64,000 nt of DNA from Agrypnia vestita (GCA_016648135.1 JADDOH010000477.1:186001-250000), one strand, 5' to 3'; counted from the first letter of the stretch, positions 1 through 10,398 are shown. Made by a program: numbers and translations. Notes: generated by a model not told the origin, from the letters alone.

Positions 1-363
1 TAGCCATATCGACTGCCACGGCGAAAATTTGTTGCTTTTTTTCGAACTATTGAGTGCATCACGTTGATTACTTATGTCAATTTACAGGCTGTCTCGCTGC
101 TAAGTAGTCATTTCCGAAATACAATCTTCTTAGACTTATCAACTAATGAAAAGCCACCGCGTGTATAGAATATCAAAAGCCTTCTAGGTTTAATATAACA
201 CAACGTACAAAATCACATCGGTAGGAAACTTTTTTGTGAGCTCTTTAACTTATTTCCCATACAAAACTTTGATTAATTAATTTTTTTGGATCAATTGATT
301 AAGAAGTGAATCTGATGACTGATTAATATACTTAAATAGTAGTAATATTCATATATTCATATT
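1..363. other. AT-rich stretch, no gene
   Basis: No coding region, repeat family or RNA gene is recognised here. Confidence 0.5.
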
Positions 364-414
364 TTAAATAAAACGGATACTTTATACAAATCGTATATTT
401 TACTGAGAACAAAA

Positions 415-458
415 TTTCGACGTTTCGCTGAAGTCTTATTCAGTGTCATCAGGAGAGT
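415..458 (-). ncRNA. Hammerhead-like core (FB1 left arm)
   Basis: Minus strand: CTGATGA (452-446), a weak hairpin, then GAAAC (426-422) followed by GTC. The ACGT palindrome overlapping GAAAC and GTC could form helix III between two molecules. Catalytic activity is not known. Confidence 0.4.
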
Positions 459-613
459 CCTATCAGGGTGGAGGTGTAGGCCGAACTGATTATACGCACT
501 TTGTTGTGGAGCGACCTCTATCGTAGAAAAATTTAAAACTCCACAACAAAGAGCATATAATTTACGACCTCGGACGAAATAATCAGTTCGGCCTACACCT
601 CTGCCGTGATAGA

Positions 614-662
614 ACACTCTTCTGATGACGCGAAAAAAAACTTCAGCGAAACGTCGAGATTT
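614..662 (+). ncRNA. Hammerhead-like core (FB1 right arm)
   Basis: CTGATGA at 622-628, GAAAC at 648-652 and GTC at 653-655. The bases before the core (TCTT) can pair with those after GTC (GAGA) as a four-base helix I. The helix II hairpin is weak in this copy. Confidence 0.45.
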
Positions 663-721
663 GCTTCTCAGTAAAATATACAGTTCTTATAAAATATCCG
701 TTTTATTTAACTTACTTTCTT

Positions 722-937
722 ACCATAACGCCGTTTCCCCGTGGGGGTAGGCAGAGAGGATAGAGCGCCATATTCTTCTGTCCTGACATACAACTCTCGT
801 CTCATGTATATTCATACATCTTCACATGCAAGCTCGACGGTTGTTGAGGCGTCTAACGGGATAATCTTCCAGTATCTGGTTAATCTGGTCATGACACGTC
901 TTCCGCGGTCGGCCTCTTTATGGCGCCGTCAATACTT
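722..937 (-). pseudogene. RTE-like LINE, 3' end of ORF (decayed)
   Basis: Minus-strand reading gives CHDQINQIL and, after frame breaks, a stretch like RVVCQDRRIWRSILSAYP, the conserved last part of an insect RTE-like LINE protein (downstream of the reverse transcriptase domain, pattern GRPxKTWxxQINQI then DRxxWRSIL). The same ending occurs on the plus strand at 3940-4104. The fragment continues at 1488-1668 beyond the FB2 palindrome, so one LINE was split by that element. Several frameshifts and stops make it a pseudogene. The LINE clade is tentative. Confidence 0.65.
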
Positions 938-943
938 GCATTA

Positions 944-1483
944 TACAGGGTTATTTGTGAAACATTAATAACCTCGCAGGGCTATATTCCTGCCTTGATT
1001 ATGAGTCGAAAATGTTCAAGCTATTATGACCTAATATCAATAGTTTAGGAGATATGCGACATAAAAGTTTGCATTTTTTTTCAATATTTCTGACTTATTT
1101 TTTGTAAAACGTTGGGCTATCAATACAGTAACTGATATCGAATATGAAAAATTCATTCTCTTTAATACAAGTCAAATAAAAAAATTAAAACCTCCGAATT
1201 CCAATTGGAAAACATTCCAATTAGAATTTTTCGGGGTTTTTATCATTTTATTTAACTTGTATTGAAACGAATGAATCTTTCGTAATCGATATGAGTTACT
1301 GTAATGATAGTGCAAAGTTTTACAAAAAATAAATCATAAATATTGCAAAAAAATGCAAACTTTGATGTCGCATATCTCCTTAACTATTGATATTAGGTCA
1401 TAATAGCTTAAACATTTTCGACTCATAATCAAGACAGAAATATAGCCCTGCGAGGCTATTAATGTTTTACAAATAACCCTGTA
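944..1483. mobile_element. Foldback element FB2, full length, about 540 bp
   Basis: Two arms of about 265 bp form a near-perfect palindrome centred near 1213 (TTCCAATTGGAA and its mirror). The ends are TACAGGGTTATTTG and CAAATAACCCTGTA, each flanked by TA (942-943 and 1484-1485), which fits a Tc1/mariner-type TA target duplication. There is no transposase. It sits inside the LINE fragment 722-1668. Related partial copies are at 2447-2684, 23856-24248, 32228-32380 and 44447-44614. Confidence 0.8.
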
Positions 1484-1487
1484 TATC

Positions 1488-1668
1488 TTTCTTAACATTC
1501 TTTCTTCATTCATTCGGTCAACATGCCCAAACCACCTGAGTGGCTCTTTAATTTTATGAATTATGCTCAGATCAGCTTTACATTAATTCGTAATATCTTC
1601 ATTCTTCACTCTATCATAAATGGATTTGCCACACATACGTCTAAGGGATCTCATTTGAATTATTTAAC
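1488..1668 (-). pseudogene. RTE-like LINE ORF fragment (decayed)
   Basis: The minus strand reads MRSLRRMCGKSIYDRVKNED, one stop, then IKEPLRWFGHVDRMNEERM. Both are hallmark stretches of insect RTE-like LINE proteins between the reverse transcriptase and the C terminus (RxxRNEDI, then LRWxGHxxRM). It joins in order with 722-937, the two parts being separated by FB2. It holds at least one stop and is not functional. Confidence 0.75.
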
Positions 1669-2189
1669 ACATAAATATATTTAATTTTGTTCATTCCACC
1701 CAAACCCTGGCGACATGATTTTCTCCACCAGCCGCGCTTTACTGAAAACGACCTTCGCGGGACAGCACAAAACTCCGCCATTTTGAATTCTTATATATTT
1801 TTTTTTGAAAAATATCAATAAATGTAGACCTTAAACGATGAAAATAATAAAAATAAATGTATGTGGAATGCATTTTTGATGCATCAAGGTGGTGTGACCC
1901 CTAAACACTAGGGATGGGTCGTCCACGTCCGTCCATCGACGAGACTATCAACTAGTTGAATTCGTCAACTAGTTGACGCATCAACTTCGTTGCGCGGACG
2001 TCGCGGACGTTCTATCTAAACATTGGGACGATGGTCAACTGTCTACGGTTCGACGCGACGCTACTCGACGGCTCAACCGTTGGCTATTTTTATTACGTTA
2101 ATTTTTAAAATTTAAATAAGTTCGAAGGAATATAGTTTTGGGAAAGTAAAACCGCTACTTGTGCTTATATGTAAAAAGAAATATTTTAT

Positions 2190-2446
2190 TATTTATTTGT
2201 TTACGCACATTATAGGCTTTAACATATTGTTTTATATACTTCTTTCTATATATAATAAAGAAAGAAGTAGGTATACACAACAATATCAGGTGTAAGCAGT
2301 AAAATATAAATATAAACTACAAATATAAGCAGTGGAAGTATTGGGTATAAGCATTAAAATATGAGTATAAAAATTAAAAATATAAATAAGTACAAAGCAG
2401 TAATGTGTGTATAAAAAAATATATTAGGTACATATCATTACATGTG
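2190..2446 (-). repeat. LINE 3'-tail repeat nested in hAT
   Basis: On the minus strand it ends in the motif AAAGCCTATAATGTGCGT followed by an AAAT-rich tail. It shares its interior (AAGCAGTAAAATAT, AGTATAAAAATTAAAAATAT) with 37775-38026. This looks like a 5'-truncated LINE 3' UTR with a microsatellite tail. Confidence 0.5.
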
Positions 2447-2684
2447 TACAGGGTTCTATGGAAAACATTAATAACCTCGCAGGACTATATTCCTGCCTTG
2501 ATTATGAGTCGAAAGCTATCATGACCTTATATCAATAGTTATGGAGATATGCGACATCAAAGTTTGAATTTTTTCAATATATCTGACTTATTTTTTGGAA
2601 AACGTTGGACTATCACTACACTAACTCAAATCGATTACGAAAAATTCATTCGATTCAATACAAGTTAAATAAAATGATAAAAAC
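2447..2684 (+). mobile_element. FB2 half copy nested in hAT
   Basis: Begins TACAGGGTTCTATGG and follows the left arm of FB2 through CTCGCAGGACTATATTCC and GGAGATATGCGACATC. It stops near the arm centre; the other arm is missing. Confidence 0.7.
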
Positions 2685-2689
2685 CATTA

Positions 2690-2945
2690 CATTTATTTAT
2701 CTATAAATTTATAAATAAATACATAATTTAAAAATACTTTACATTTGAGATGTTATCTAGAAATTTATTGAAGAATAAATCTTTCAAGCAAGTCAGGCTT
2801 TCACTTTGTGGTGACATTATTAATAAATAAATATATCTGTAATATTTGTCAACATCAGTTTAAGGATCAATCTGAGAAAAGGAACATTGTTCCCGAAACA
2901 TGTAAAAAATCAATATAAAGTGATGTAAACAAAATTATAAAAGAT
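2690..2945 (+). repeat. Hammerhead-like short repeat nested in hAT
   Basis: An AT-rich repeat with TTTGTGGTGACATTATTAAT near 2814 and a CTGAGAA-hairpin-GAAACATGT core at 2872-2903. The GTGGTGACA segment is shared with repeats at 29.05 and 50.3 kb. Confidence 0.45.
2872..2903 (+). ncRNA. Hammerhead-like core (repeat in hAT)
   Basis: CTGAGAA, hairpin GGAAC-ATT-GTTCC, then GAAAC. The palindrome ACATGT is followed by A. The second core base set deviates from CTGANGA (AA for GA). Confidence 0.35.
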
Positions 2946-3069
2946 TTATTTTTTTATCTATAAAGTTGAAAATAGATCAACTAGTTGACGAATTCAATCA
3001 GTTGACGAATTCAACTAGTTGATCGTCTCGTCGATGGACGGACGTGGACGACCCATCCCTACTAAACAC

Positions 3070-3422
3070 CATTAGGAGATGCATTTCCGAAATAAATTAA
3101 ATTTTTTTAGTATTTCAGTAAATTCAGTAAAGTTCTCTGTACGGACAGAGAGAGTTCTTTCGAGATACGCCGAAAGTTCCTATTTAAAGTTGATCGAACA
3201 ATTGTCTGATCTCGAGTAAAGTTCAAGAACTATTGGCAAAACATATCCAAACTCCGCACACTTTTATTTTGATCCAATTAGATAGCGCGCCGAGTTTACG
3301 GGTGCTTCTGATTAGGGGTGTGGATTTCAAGGATTTAATAATATTAGATTATTATTTAGACAAAATAAATAAAGAAAAATAAAGCTACGAAAATTATACA
3401 ATTATTGGATTCTGGTACCAAC
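3070..3422. other. No gene seen
   Basis: Mixed composition flank of the hAT element. No feature is recognised. Confidence 0.4.
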
Positions 3423-3567
3423 ACCGATGTACGAAAGTGAAGCCAGGAGCTGGCAGAAGAGGAAAGAAAGTAGACTGAATGCGGTAGGGATGAAATCACT
3501 TAGACTAATAGACTTATGTCTGGCAAATCCATTTATGAAGATGAAAGGAAAGAATGTAAAGTTGATA
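3423..3567 (+). pseudogene. RTE-like LINE ORF fragment
   Basis: The plus-strand frame reads YESEARSWQKRKESRLNAVG then MKSLRLIDLCL, matching the YGSExWTxxKxxESRLNAxEMxxLRR stretch of RTE-like LINE proteins. It is separated from its likely continuation at 3940-4104 by an inverted LINE piece at 3580-3905. It is decayed and lacks the catalytic domain. Confidence 0.6.
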
Positions 3568-3579
3568 TTACGATAGTTC

Positions 3580-3905
3580 TTCTTCTTCTTTTTCTTCCTC
3601 AGCCTTCATCTCTACACTACTAGATATGGGCTTCTTCCATACCTTTCCTTCCTTCCTTGTTATTTGCCAGTTGTAGCCATTTCTTCCCCCTCACAGCGGC
3701 TATATTGTCGGCCCATCTCTTTTATGGTCTTCCGACGCCTCTTTTATTTTTCAAAAGTCTCCATTTCAGAACTCTGGGAGTCCATCTTGTAGCATCACTT
3801 CTAATTCTATCTCTTAAGCTTACGCCAAGCATGGATCTCTCCATAGATCGTTGTCTCCACTCCAAATGTTATCACTGTTAGTATGCACGATTCAAATGCT
3901 TTTCT
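3580..3905 (-). pseudogene. RTE-like LINE, C-terminal ORF fragment, inverted
   Basis: The minus strand reads HLEWRQRSMERSMLGVSL, RDRIRSDATRWTPRVLKWR, GVGRP, one stop, KRWADNIAAVRGKKWLQLA and finally MEEAHI. This is the standard C-terminal third of an insect RTE-like LINE protein (MLGVSLRDRIRN, then GRPxxRWxDDI). Only one internal stop interrupts about 95 codons, so the copy is fairly young. A GAA-rich tail (minus strand) lies at 3575-3605. It probably inserted into the plus-strand LINE represented by 3423-3567 and 3940-4104. Confidence 0.75.
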
Positions 3906-3939
3906 TTCTAAGCTAATTGGGATATCTTTGTTGTAGTAG

Positions 3940-4104
3940 GTATTTAGTGGATACTACAGTGCCAACGACACCAGCATGATAGGACGATCGCAGAAGACGT
4001 GGAATGAGCAGATTAACCAGATAATGAAGAATGGTGCTGAGGCGAGAGTTGTGTGTTCGGACAGAAGAATGTGGCGCTCTATCCTCTCTGCCTATCCCTG
4101 CAGA
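3940..4104 (+). pseudogene. RTE-like LINE, C-terminal end
   Basis: The frame reads MIGRSQKTWNEQINQIMKNG, then AEARVVCSDRRMWRSILSAY, and stops after PCR. It is the same terminus as at 722-937 on the other strand. The final stop codon appears to be the natural end of the protein. Confidence 0.7.
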
Positions 4105-4165
4105 TAAATGTTATATTACTATTGATATTATGACATTGTTGTCACAACACTTTTGTCTGATAATG

Positions 4166-4202
4166 TATGCAGAAATCTACATGTAAGGTAGATTTCTGCA
4201 TA
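4166..4202. repeat. Perfect 15-bp hairpin
   Basis: TATGCAGAAATCTAC (4166-4180) and its exact complement (4188-4202) enclose a 7-base loop. Weaker symmetry extends outward, so this may be the core of a small MITE. Confidence 0.6.
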
Positions 4203-4214
4203 AATTATCATCTA

Positions 4215-5330
4215 TTTAAGTAATACACGACCACAAGGCTATTAAAAGTGAATAATGAATAAACTATAGATTTACAGAATGATAAAAGTAAAAATAATGA
4301 AATGGTTGATTAGCAGAATATAAATATAACAGATTTAAAAATGTGTAAAAGTATACAGTAACTATATAGAAGAAAACAATAATTATATAATTCATTTCTA
4401 GACAAGCTCCATGTTACTAAAGCGAATTTTTAATTACATATAAGATTTCACATATTTTTCGTGAATAATATATTAGTTTTGTGGCGGCCGAGAGCCGACG
4501 CCAGTTTAGCCGTTTGCATCTGAGCCGTGTCCGCCAATCACGGGGCACGATACGTTTTTGGTGTCACGAGGATCACCACCGCAGCATAACGCAAGTGATA
4601 TTCCTGTAGGCAATACCACGGGGTGCGACTGTTATGTGCTGGTTTTTCTTTTACCAGCTGTTTTCATTTATAATCCAGTTGACAATGTATTTTCTTAAAT
4701 CCTTACTTGTAACATCATTAGCTTGATCTCTACCGTAGTTTATATCTGCCAATAGCAGTTTTCCGGACTGGCAAGTCTTCTGTACGTTCGTGCTGTACAA
4801 CTTTATGTATATTTTTCTCTCAAGGTAATTTTGTGCTCATTTAATATTTTTGACTTTATCTTCATCTCGTTTTCTTAGATTCATTTTCTTTAGTTTAACT
4901 TGTATTTCCTCAAATATGTGTATTACTTATAATTATCTATTTCTTGTATTATTGACAGTGAAGCGGTTTTGTGTTGACGCCTCGAGGCGCCGCTTGCACT
5001 CGTACGAATATAAGTGACGTGGCAAGGATGATCACTTTAGCATAAAAATGCTGAATTAGATGGTTCGAGAATTCTGAATTATGATTATAGTTAGGAAATC
5101 TCAAATGCTCATTGACTCGAATTTCAAATAATTTGAAAATTATTACCAGTTATCGAAAATTTTGTACACCAAAGAATTAAGATAAGTATTAATAAAAACT
5201 TAAATATGATAAACAATCAAATTAAATTTGTGTAAAAATCCCAATTATAATAATTTCACTGTCTGTCTGTAAACTTCTTTTGTAAAAAACTTTTTTTTCT
5301 TTTTTATTCTTTATTATTATTATTTTTTAA
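4215..5330. other. No gene; GC-richer patches at 4480-4650 and 4970-5035
   Basis: AT-rich sequence broken by two GC-richer patches with CpG. The second contains the 12-bp palindrome CGCCTCGAGGCG near 4979-4990. No coding frame or repeat match within the window was found for them. Confidence 0.4.
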
Positions 5331-5334
5331 AATA

Positions 5335-5398
5335 AATAAATACTTTTTATTTAGGAACCGATATGTAAAAGTACGTCATTTTTGACGGGATACAGATA
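5335..5398 (-). repeat. SINE-X 5'-end fragment
   Basis: Minus strand reads ACCCGTCAAAAATGACG-type sequence, then ACTTTTACAT, then CGGTTCCTAAATAA, the conserved left end seen also at 25381, 39826, 47588 (minus) and 58532. Confidence 0.6.
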
Positions 5399-5399
5399 A

Positions 5400-5612
5400 T
5401 AAACTGTTTCCATTATAATTACTTTTCGACTACATTATTTTAGAATAACGCCTCTTCTAACTCCTCCCACCATAACTAATCGGTCTATAATTCAAAATTA
5501 ATTTTAGTACATCCATTGTACTGAAGAAGGGAGCATCGGTTCCGAAATATATTGTATTTTTACAACAAAATTTAATAAGATTAAAACGTATTAATAAATT
5601 CATTTCTAATAT
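5400..5612 (+). repeat. Hammerhead-like repeat, ACAAAATTTAATA family, copy 1
   Basis: Similar to 20625-20885: TCCATTATAATTACTTT near the start, a C-rich CTCCTCCCACC zone, CATTGTACTGAAGAAGGG, and a tail with ACAAAATTTAATAA. No coding capacity. Confidence 0.55.
5521..5553 (+). ncRNA. Hammerhead-like core, degenerate
   Basis: CTGAAGA at 5521-5527, a hairpin ending GGTTCC, then GAAA and the palindrome ATATAT followed by T. Confidence 0.3.
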
Positions 5613-5758
5613 TTTTTATTTTTTTATTTATAAAATGGTGCCACTAAGGGAATATGAAGAAATTGAGGAAAAAAAATAATTAAATTAAGTGCAGCCTCTT
5701 TGACATTTATATATTAACATCCTTTCGATTACATAAATTTGAATCTTTAAAGGTAATA

Positions 5759-6247
5759 TAACGTATATTATAGATATCTCACAGAGAAGAAATTTCTTAT
5801 GGAAAAGTATGTATAGAAGTCATTTGGGTGTACATAGGACTTATGACCTATCTTATGGTTGGCTTAAGTGATCACTTTACACAATGTAACATTCGCCATT
5901 TCCACCCATGATAAATTCCGTAAATCAATTGTAGATTTTCTCATTAGCGACATCTGTGGGGATTTAGGGGAATGAAAATGGCTTTGTACAGGCCGCATGG
6001 AAAGGCGGTTACAACTCACATGTGAAAGCTTTCCACGCAATTTGAACATATATACAACTTCCAAAAAATGAATAAGCATGTATATTCTATCATGGTTGGA
6101 AATGGCGAATGTTACATTATGTAAAGTGATCACTTAAGCCAACCATAAGATAGGTCATAAGTCCTATGTACACCCAAATTACTTCTATACCTACTTTCCC
6201 ATAAGAAATACAGTTTCGTCTCTGTGAGATATCTATAATATACGTTA
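5759..6247. mobile_element. Foldback element FB3, full-length copy
   Basis: Ends TAACGTATATTATAGATATC and its complement bound a 489-bp palindrome-like element. Arms of about 150 bp share GGACTTATGACCTATC and TTAAGTGATCACTTTACAC. The centre is unique. Other copies or halves: 14868-14995, 36502-36712, 43545-43735, 49380-49500, 50635-50757, 59670-59750, 61245-61395 and 63405-63858. Short minus-strand frames here arise from the arms and are not genes. Confidence 0.8.
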
Positions 6248-6249
6248 AT

Positions 6250-8030
6250 TGATTAATAATGTCTCTGTGACATAAATCCAGCACTGTTCTGAAAGATTTG
6301 AACAAACTCAAAATATTCTGAAAGGTAATATATTTTTTGTTTGCGAAAGAAACTCAGCCAAGCGCCCCTTGAAACTTAGTGAATTTTGTTCCAACTGTGA
6401 TCGCTAGAGGGCATTTCTTGTTTGCCTTATTTTATATTGTCTCGCCGATATTGCTTGATCGATGTTCATAATACAGGCAGTGACGTCACTAATAAATACG
6501 AAAAAGGCGTTTCCTGAATATATAAATATATATTCATGAATATATAATATAAGATTTATAAATTTTTAATCCACGTAGGTACATAAAAGGAAAAGTGAGG
6601 TGGCAATTGTTTTAAAAATTATTTCTAATAAGATTTAGGTTTTAAAGATTCCAGAGAAATTTCTTTGAGAAGTGACAGATTTTTTGTATTTATCTCAAAA
6701 ATGCAGATTTAAAATACAAAAAGCAAGCTTTTCTTATGTCACAAAGTGCATAAAAAAATACCATTTAATCTTTCCACTTGACGAATCCACTTCTCACTGG
6801 GAGCGCCGATTTCAAATCCATCCGAATATCATCCGCTTCGTAAGCACACTATATTATCTCATTTAATCAAATTAAAGAAATATGTTATATAATCTGATTT
6901 AATTATAATTACGCTAAAAACGTTGCAACTGTCTCCAGGTTCTAATTGTTGCCAGTTAAAATAAACATTTTAGAGTACATTAAAAAGATTGAAAGACATC
7001 GAAATAATAGAAAAATTATGATAAAAACATCTAAACTAACAAAAATGAATAACACGAAAATTAGTTGTTTTTGAAATATTTCCTTCGAGGAATATTTATC
7101 AAAATCCGTGTTTTTATTTTCATAGAAAATGGCGTAATATATTTTCGCATCTGACGTTTAACGTTTGATACCATTTAAAGTTTTATGACATTGTCGTTAG
7201 TATGTTTATATTTTCATTTTTAATGATTTTATTTTTTTAAAGCTTTTTAATTTAAAGTTTTCATTCAATAATATTTATTATACAATTATGAACATTTAGT
7301 TCGCTTTACATGTTTAAACAACTGCAAACGTGGCGATTTTATGTTTCAGTCGTTTTCTCCGTATTTATATTTAAATTTTTTTTTTCGGAATATTTAGTAT
7401 ATTTTATTTTCCGTATAGAAAAGTGCACACTCTTGCCAATTGGTCGCCCGCAGGGTGGTAGCCGATCATTTATCTGCTAGTTTTATCTAATTTCTTTTGA
7501 AATTTTAAAAATGCAATAAAAAGGGTGCCGGAACGTAGTTTCAGTGCATTACAACACTGAAAATACTCATCGAGAATTATGTACATACGAGTAAATATTT
7601 GGCCATATTCCGAAATAAGCTCTATTGCTAGTTTTGTATCTTGACAGTTATATTATAAAATTGTAGTGTCGTCAATTTTAAAGTTTTAAGTTTAAATTGT
7701 GGTAATTGCTGCTTTTGCTTTAACTAAATTGGATATTGCTGTCTTTGCTATGATATTTCAGTCTTAAAATTAATATCCATTCTCACTTTATTATGAAGCA
7801 GCCATTTTCCCACGTGACATCCTTGAAGGTTGATTGGGTGTAGTATATATTGCTGTCTTTGTATTTTACACTGCGAGAATATTGTTATTTTTGCTTTTAA
7901 AAGTGATTTAGAAACATGTTTTCGGAAAGGATAGAGCTATATTTGCATGAGAGGCGGCTGACATTTTTGCTGATAGTATAACTGTTTATAGGACAAAGCT
8001 GATACAATTGTTTACATCCCAACGAAATGG
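6250..8030. other. AT-rich stretch, no gene
   Basis: A 64-codon plus-strand frame near 6672 has no recognisable domain. Phrases like TATTGCTGTCTTTGCT near 7734 and 7849 recall the ends of FB4 but are too degraded to place. No RNA gene is seen. Confidence 0.45.
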
Positions 8031-8135
8031 AAATGGACAATAAATCTTTCTATTTTACCTTTAACTATTATTATTTGTACCTTTAACTTTATTATTATTT
8101 TATCTTATGTTTTTATGTTTTTCTTATATTTTTCT

Positions 8136-8170
<35 letters not shown>

Positions 8171-8312
8171 TTTTAACTATTATTATTGTAACTTTTAACT
8201 GTATTTTTATTTTAACTGTTTTAAGTTCTTTTTAAAAAATTATTCTGTATATTGTAAGCCCATAAGGGCGTTCAATAAATAAATAAGTAAATAAATAAAT
8301 AAATAAATTTCC
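8030..8312 (+). repeat. LINE 3' tail with ATT and AAAT microsatellites
   Basis: A T-rich UTR-like stretch containing an ATT run (about 8139-8167) ends in TGTAAGCCCATAAGGGCGTT and an AATA/AAAT tail at 8271-8308. The short hairpin (AAGCCC with GGGCGT) before the tail recurs in other LINE ends of this window. No ORF remains. Confidence 0.55.
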
Positions 8313-8497
8313 AATAAAATCTCGAATCAGTACATCCTAAATTAGTAATCCTATCCATTCAAAATATTTTTTTCTAATTTTTGGATATTGCTGCTGTTGC
8401 TTTTATACCCGTCATTTAATTTGAATACTATTTTTATATAATTATCTATAATTAAAAGATTGAAAAAAATTCTGGCAGCTTTTTTCATAAAGACAGT

Positions 8498-8630
8498 AAT
8501 ATTTTTTCGTGAATTAGATTTTTCTGTATGCCTTTCTAATTGATTAATAAATTTGGTTTTAAAAATTTCACAGAACTTTGTTCTGAAAAATTACAACTTC
8601 ACAAATATGAATGTGTCCTTGAATATATAT
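8498..8630 (+). repeat. SINE-A body without tRNA head
   Basis: About 133 bp nearly identical to 8904-9039 (TAATATTTTTTCGTGAATTA onward, to CTTGAATATAT). The tRNA-like head is absent, so it is a 5'-truncated SINE or the older half of a duplication. Confidence 0.65.
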
Positions 8631-8830
8631 AATATCTGTTGTACAAATATATCTCCAAATAAAATGAATTAATCGGTTAATTCTGGCGTCCATCTGGCGG
8701 TAGCATTGCAAAGTAATTTGAACCACCTTATCAAAAAAGTGGATTGCTCTATGGACAAAAATAAAAATTAATCAATTAATAAAAAATGAGAATTACGTAT
8801 AAGTTCGATATATTCACGGAAACATAGAGG

Positions 8831-9039
8831 GCTACTATAGCTTAGTGGTCAGAGCACCGGCCCCGGGAAGAAGGTGACCTGGGTTCAAATCCCAGTAGTA
8901 GCCTAATATTTTTTCGTGAATTAGATTTTTCTGTACGTCTTTCTAATTGATTAATTTATTTGGTTTTAAAAATTTCACAGAACTTTGTTCTGAAAAATTA
9001 CAACTTCACAAATATGAATGTGTTCTTGAATATATGTAT
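8831..9039 (+). mobile_element. tRNA-derived SINE (SINE-A) with complete tRNA-like head
   Basis: The head at 8831-8903 folds like a tRNA: acceptor arms GCTACTA and TAGTAGC pair over 7 bp, and the D stem GCTT/GAGC pairs. A perfect A box TAGCTTAGTGG lies at 8838-8848 and a B box GGTTCAAATCC at 8882-8892. The T arm is CTGGG/CCCAG. The anticodon arm does not pair properly, so it is not a functional tRNA gene. The body (8904-9039) repeats 8498-8630. An internal RNA polymerase III promoter is thus intact in sequence. Confidence 0.8.
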
Positions 9040-9844
9040 AGAAAAAGAACTTGGTATAGAAAATTCTTACGTTTTCGAAACCCTCCCACCCTCGGATTGA
9101 ATTCTTGATTATGATTCCTTGAAAGGCTAAATTGAGGGTTAGACGGAACAATTTGTACCTGTGTTAGCTATCTGGGCTGATCAATCAATAGTGGGGGGGG
9201 AAGTCCGGAGCCGAACAATGGCTCAACTCAAGTTGTAATCTTTTATTGATGCGATTCCGTTGGTTCCCTGTTTCCTTTATTGTGGAATACTCGGGAAAGG
9301 TTCCAGGAATATGAATAGTGGGGGAAACCCTTCCCCAGGGACTCTGCTAATTCTCGCAATTTAAGGGTTGTATTCTCGCATTAAATAAAGTGATCATTTG
9401 TACCGGCACTACCTACAGTGCAGCCGTATCAAGTTTGTAATCCAATTATACTCGGTCGTATAAAACTACACGTTGTCACTTCACCTATTTTCTTCTCTAC
9501 TCATCTCGTTAACAATGAGCCATCTGTCGACGCTATCTAATAAAATAGTTAATATAATAAAAGCATACAAGTTGTTCATAAAATATAATAATTTTCAAAG
9601 CTCATCATACATAAAGATTCTAATTAAAGATATTTGATATTTCTTAACAAATTTACGAACTCCCAAATCGACAATCCTGCTCTTCTTGACAAAGTAGGTC
9701 TCAGGTTTCTCATATCAAAGGGTTTAAGAGATATTTTATATAAAAATATAAAAACAAATTATTAAAATCACTCACCATTGCCCAGTCTACGTAGAATTAT
9801 AAATAATAGCATATAGATAATTAAGCAAGTTATACCGTTTATCT
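9040..9844. other. No gene; moderately GC-rich block 9060-9460
   Basis: Sequence without internal repeats and of balanced composition (for example near 9180-9350), unlike the surrounding transposon debris. It may be ancestral single-copy DNA. No coding frame is supported. Confidence 0.35.
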
Positions 9845-10192
9845 CAGGGTGTATCTTCTTTGGATCTTGGTATCACTTTTATCCAGACTATTCCTCCATA
9901 GGATTTTGGAGCATTGTGTCATTCAGGACTTCTATGGTCTTCCTTTGGATGACTATCAATGGAGCTCCATAGACATTGCCTGCTTTACCCTGTAGTCTCC
10001 GTCTTATGTCCTCGTACCATCTCAATTATTGTCGTTTCTCCAGCTTACTGTTTATGTCCATGACACCCAGGTTACCACGAATTACTCTTAATCTTTTAGT
10101 ATTACTCCTGCCAACTATCTTAGCACTCGCATTTCTACTGTTTCAAGTTGCGTAGTATAAGAGTACCTATTACATAGTCAAGCATTCGGAGC
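9845..10192 (-). pseudogene. RTE-like LINE fragment, C-terminal
   Basis: Minus-strand pieces in order: YGSECLTM, then TTQLETVEMRVLR, then RWYEDIRRRLQGKAGNVYGA and a degraded GRPKKTW-like part. These match the YGSECWTxxK, AEMRMLRW and LRWYGHxxR stretches of RTE-like LINE proteins. The upstream part of the same protein lies at 11025-11215, so about 0.8 kb was inserted between them. Many frameshifts. Confidence 0.65.
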
Positions 10193-10398
10193 CATACTTT
10201 TTTTATTTATTCTAAATCATTTATTACATATAAAAGGTAAAGGTAGTTGCTTAACTAGACTAGTCTGTTCTAAAGCAACTACCTGTACTATTTTTGAAAT
10301 TTAATTATTAATTAGTGTATAATAAGTGTGTTATAATTATAAAGTGCCCATAACAAATTCATTTCAGATAGAGATAAAAACAAATTATATAATTCACA

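Larger units (their letters stand above)
364..710. mobile_element. Foldback element FB1, copy 1
   Basis: Inverted arms start with TTAAATAAAACGGAT and end with its complement at about 696-710. The arms run through the AAACGTCGA motif and a shared segment reading GTAGGCCGAACTGATTAT near 477-494 that returns inverted near 573-590. A second copy lies near 63.1-63.3 kb. Each arm carries a hammerhead-like core, pointing outward in opposite directions. No protein is encoded, so this is a non-autonomous, MITE-like element. An 86-codon frame on the minus strand here is a by-product of the palindrome. Confidence 0.7.
1901..3069. mobile_element. hAT-type DNA transposon, non-autonomous, with 8-bp TSD
   Basis: The element spans 1909-3061. 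Terminal inverted repeats begin TAGGGATGGGTCGTCCACG and match for more than 35 bp before the first mismatch. The 8-bp sequence CTAAACAC flanks both ends (1901-1908 and 3062-3069). An 8-bp duplication with TAGGGATGGG-type ends is diagnostic of the hAT superfamily. The 10-bp palindrome CAACTAGTTG occurs twice near each end (1949, 1966, 2978, 3012), a pattern typical of subterminal transposase-binding repeats. No transposase frame is left. The centre is filled by nested repeats: a LINE-tail repeat, an FB2 half copy and a hammerhead-like repeat. Confidence 0.88.

Noticed and set aside
8831..8903. Functional tRNA gene
   Set aside because: The anticodon arm does not pair and the segment is joined to a repeated body, so it is a SINE head.
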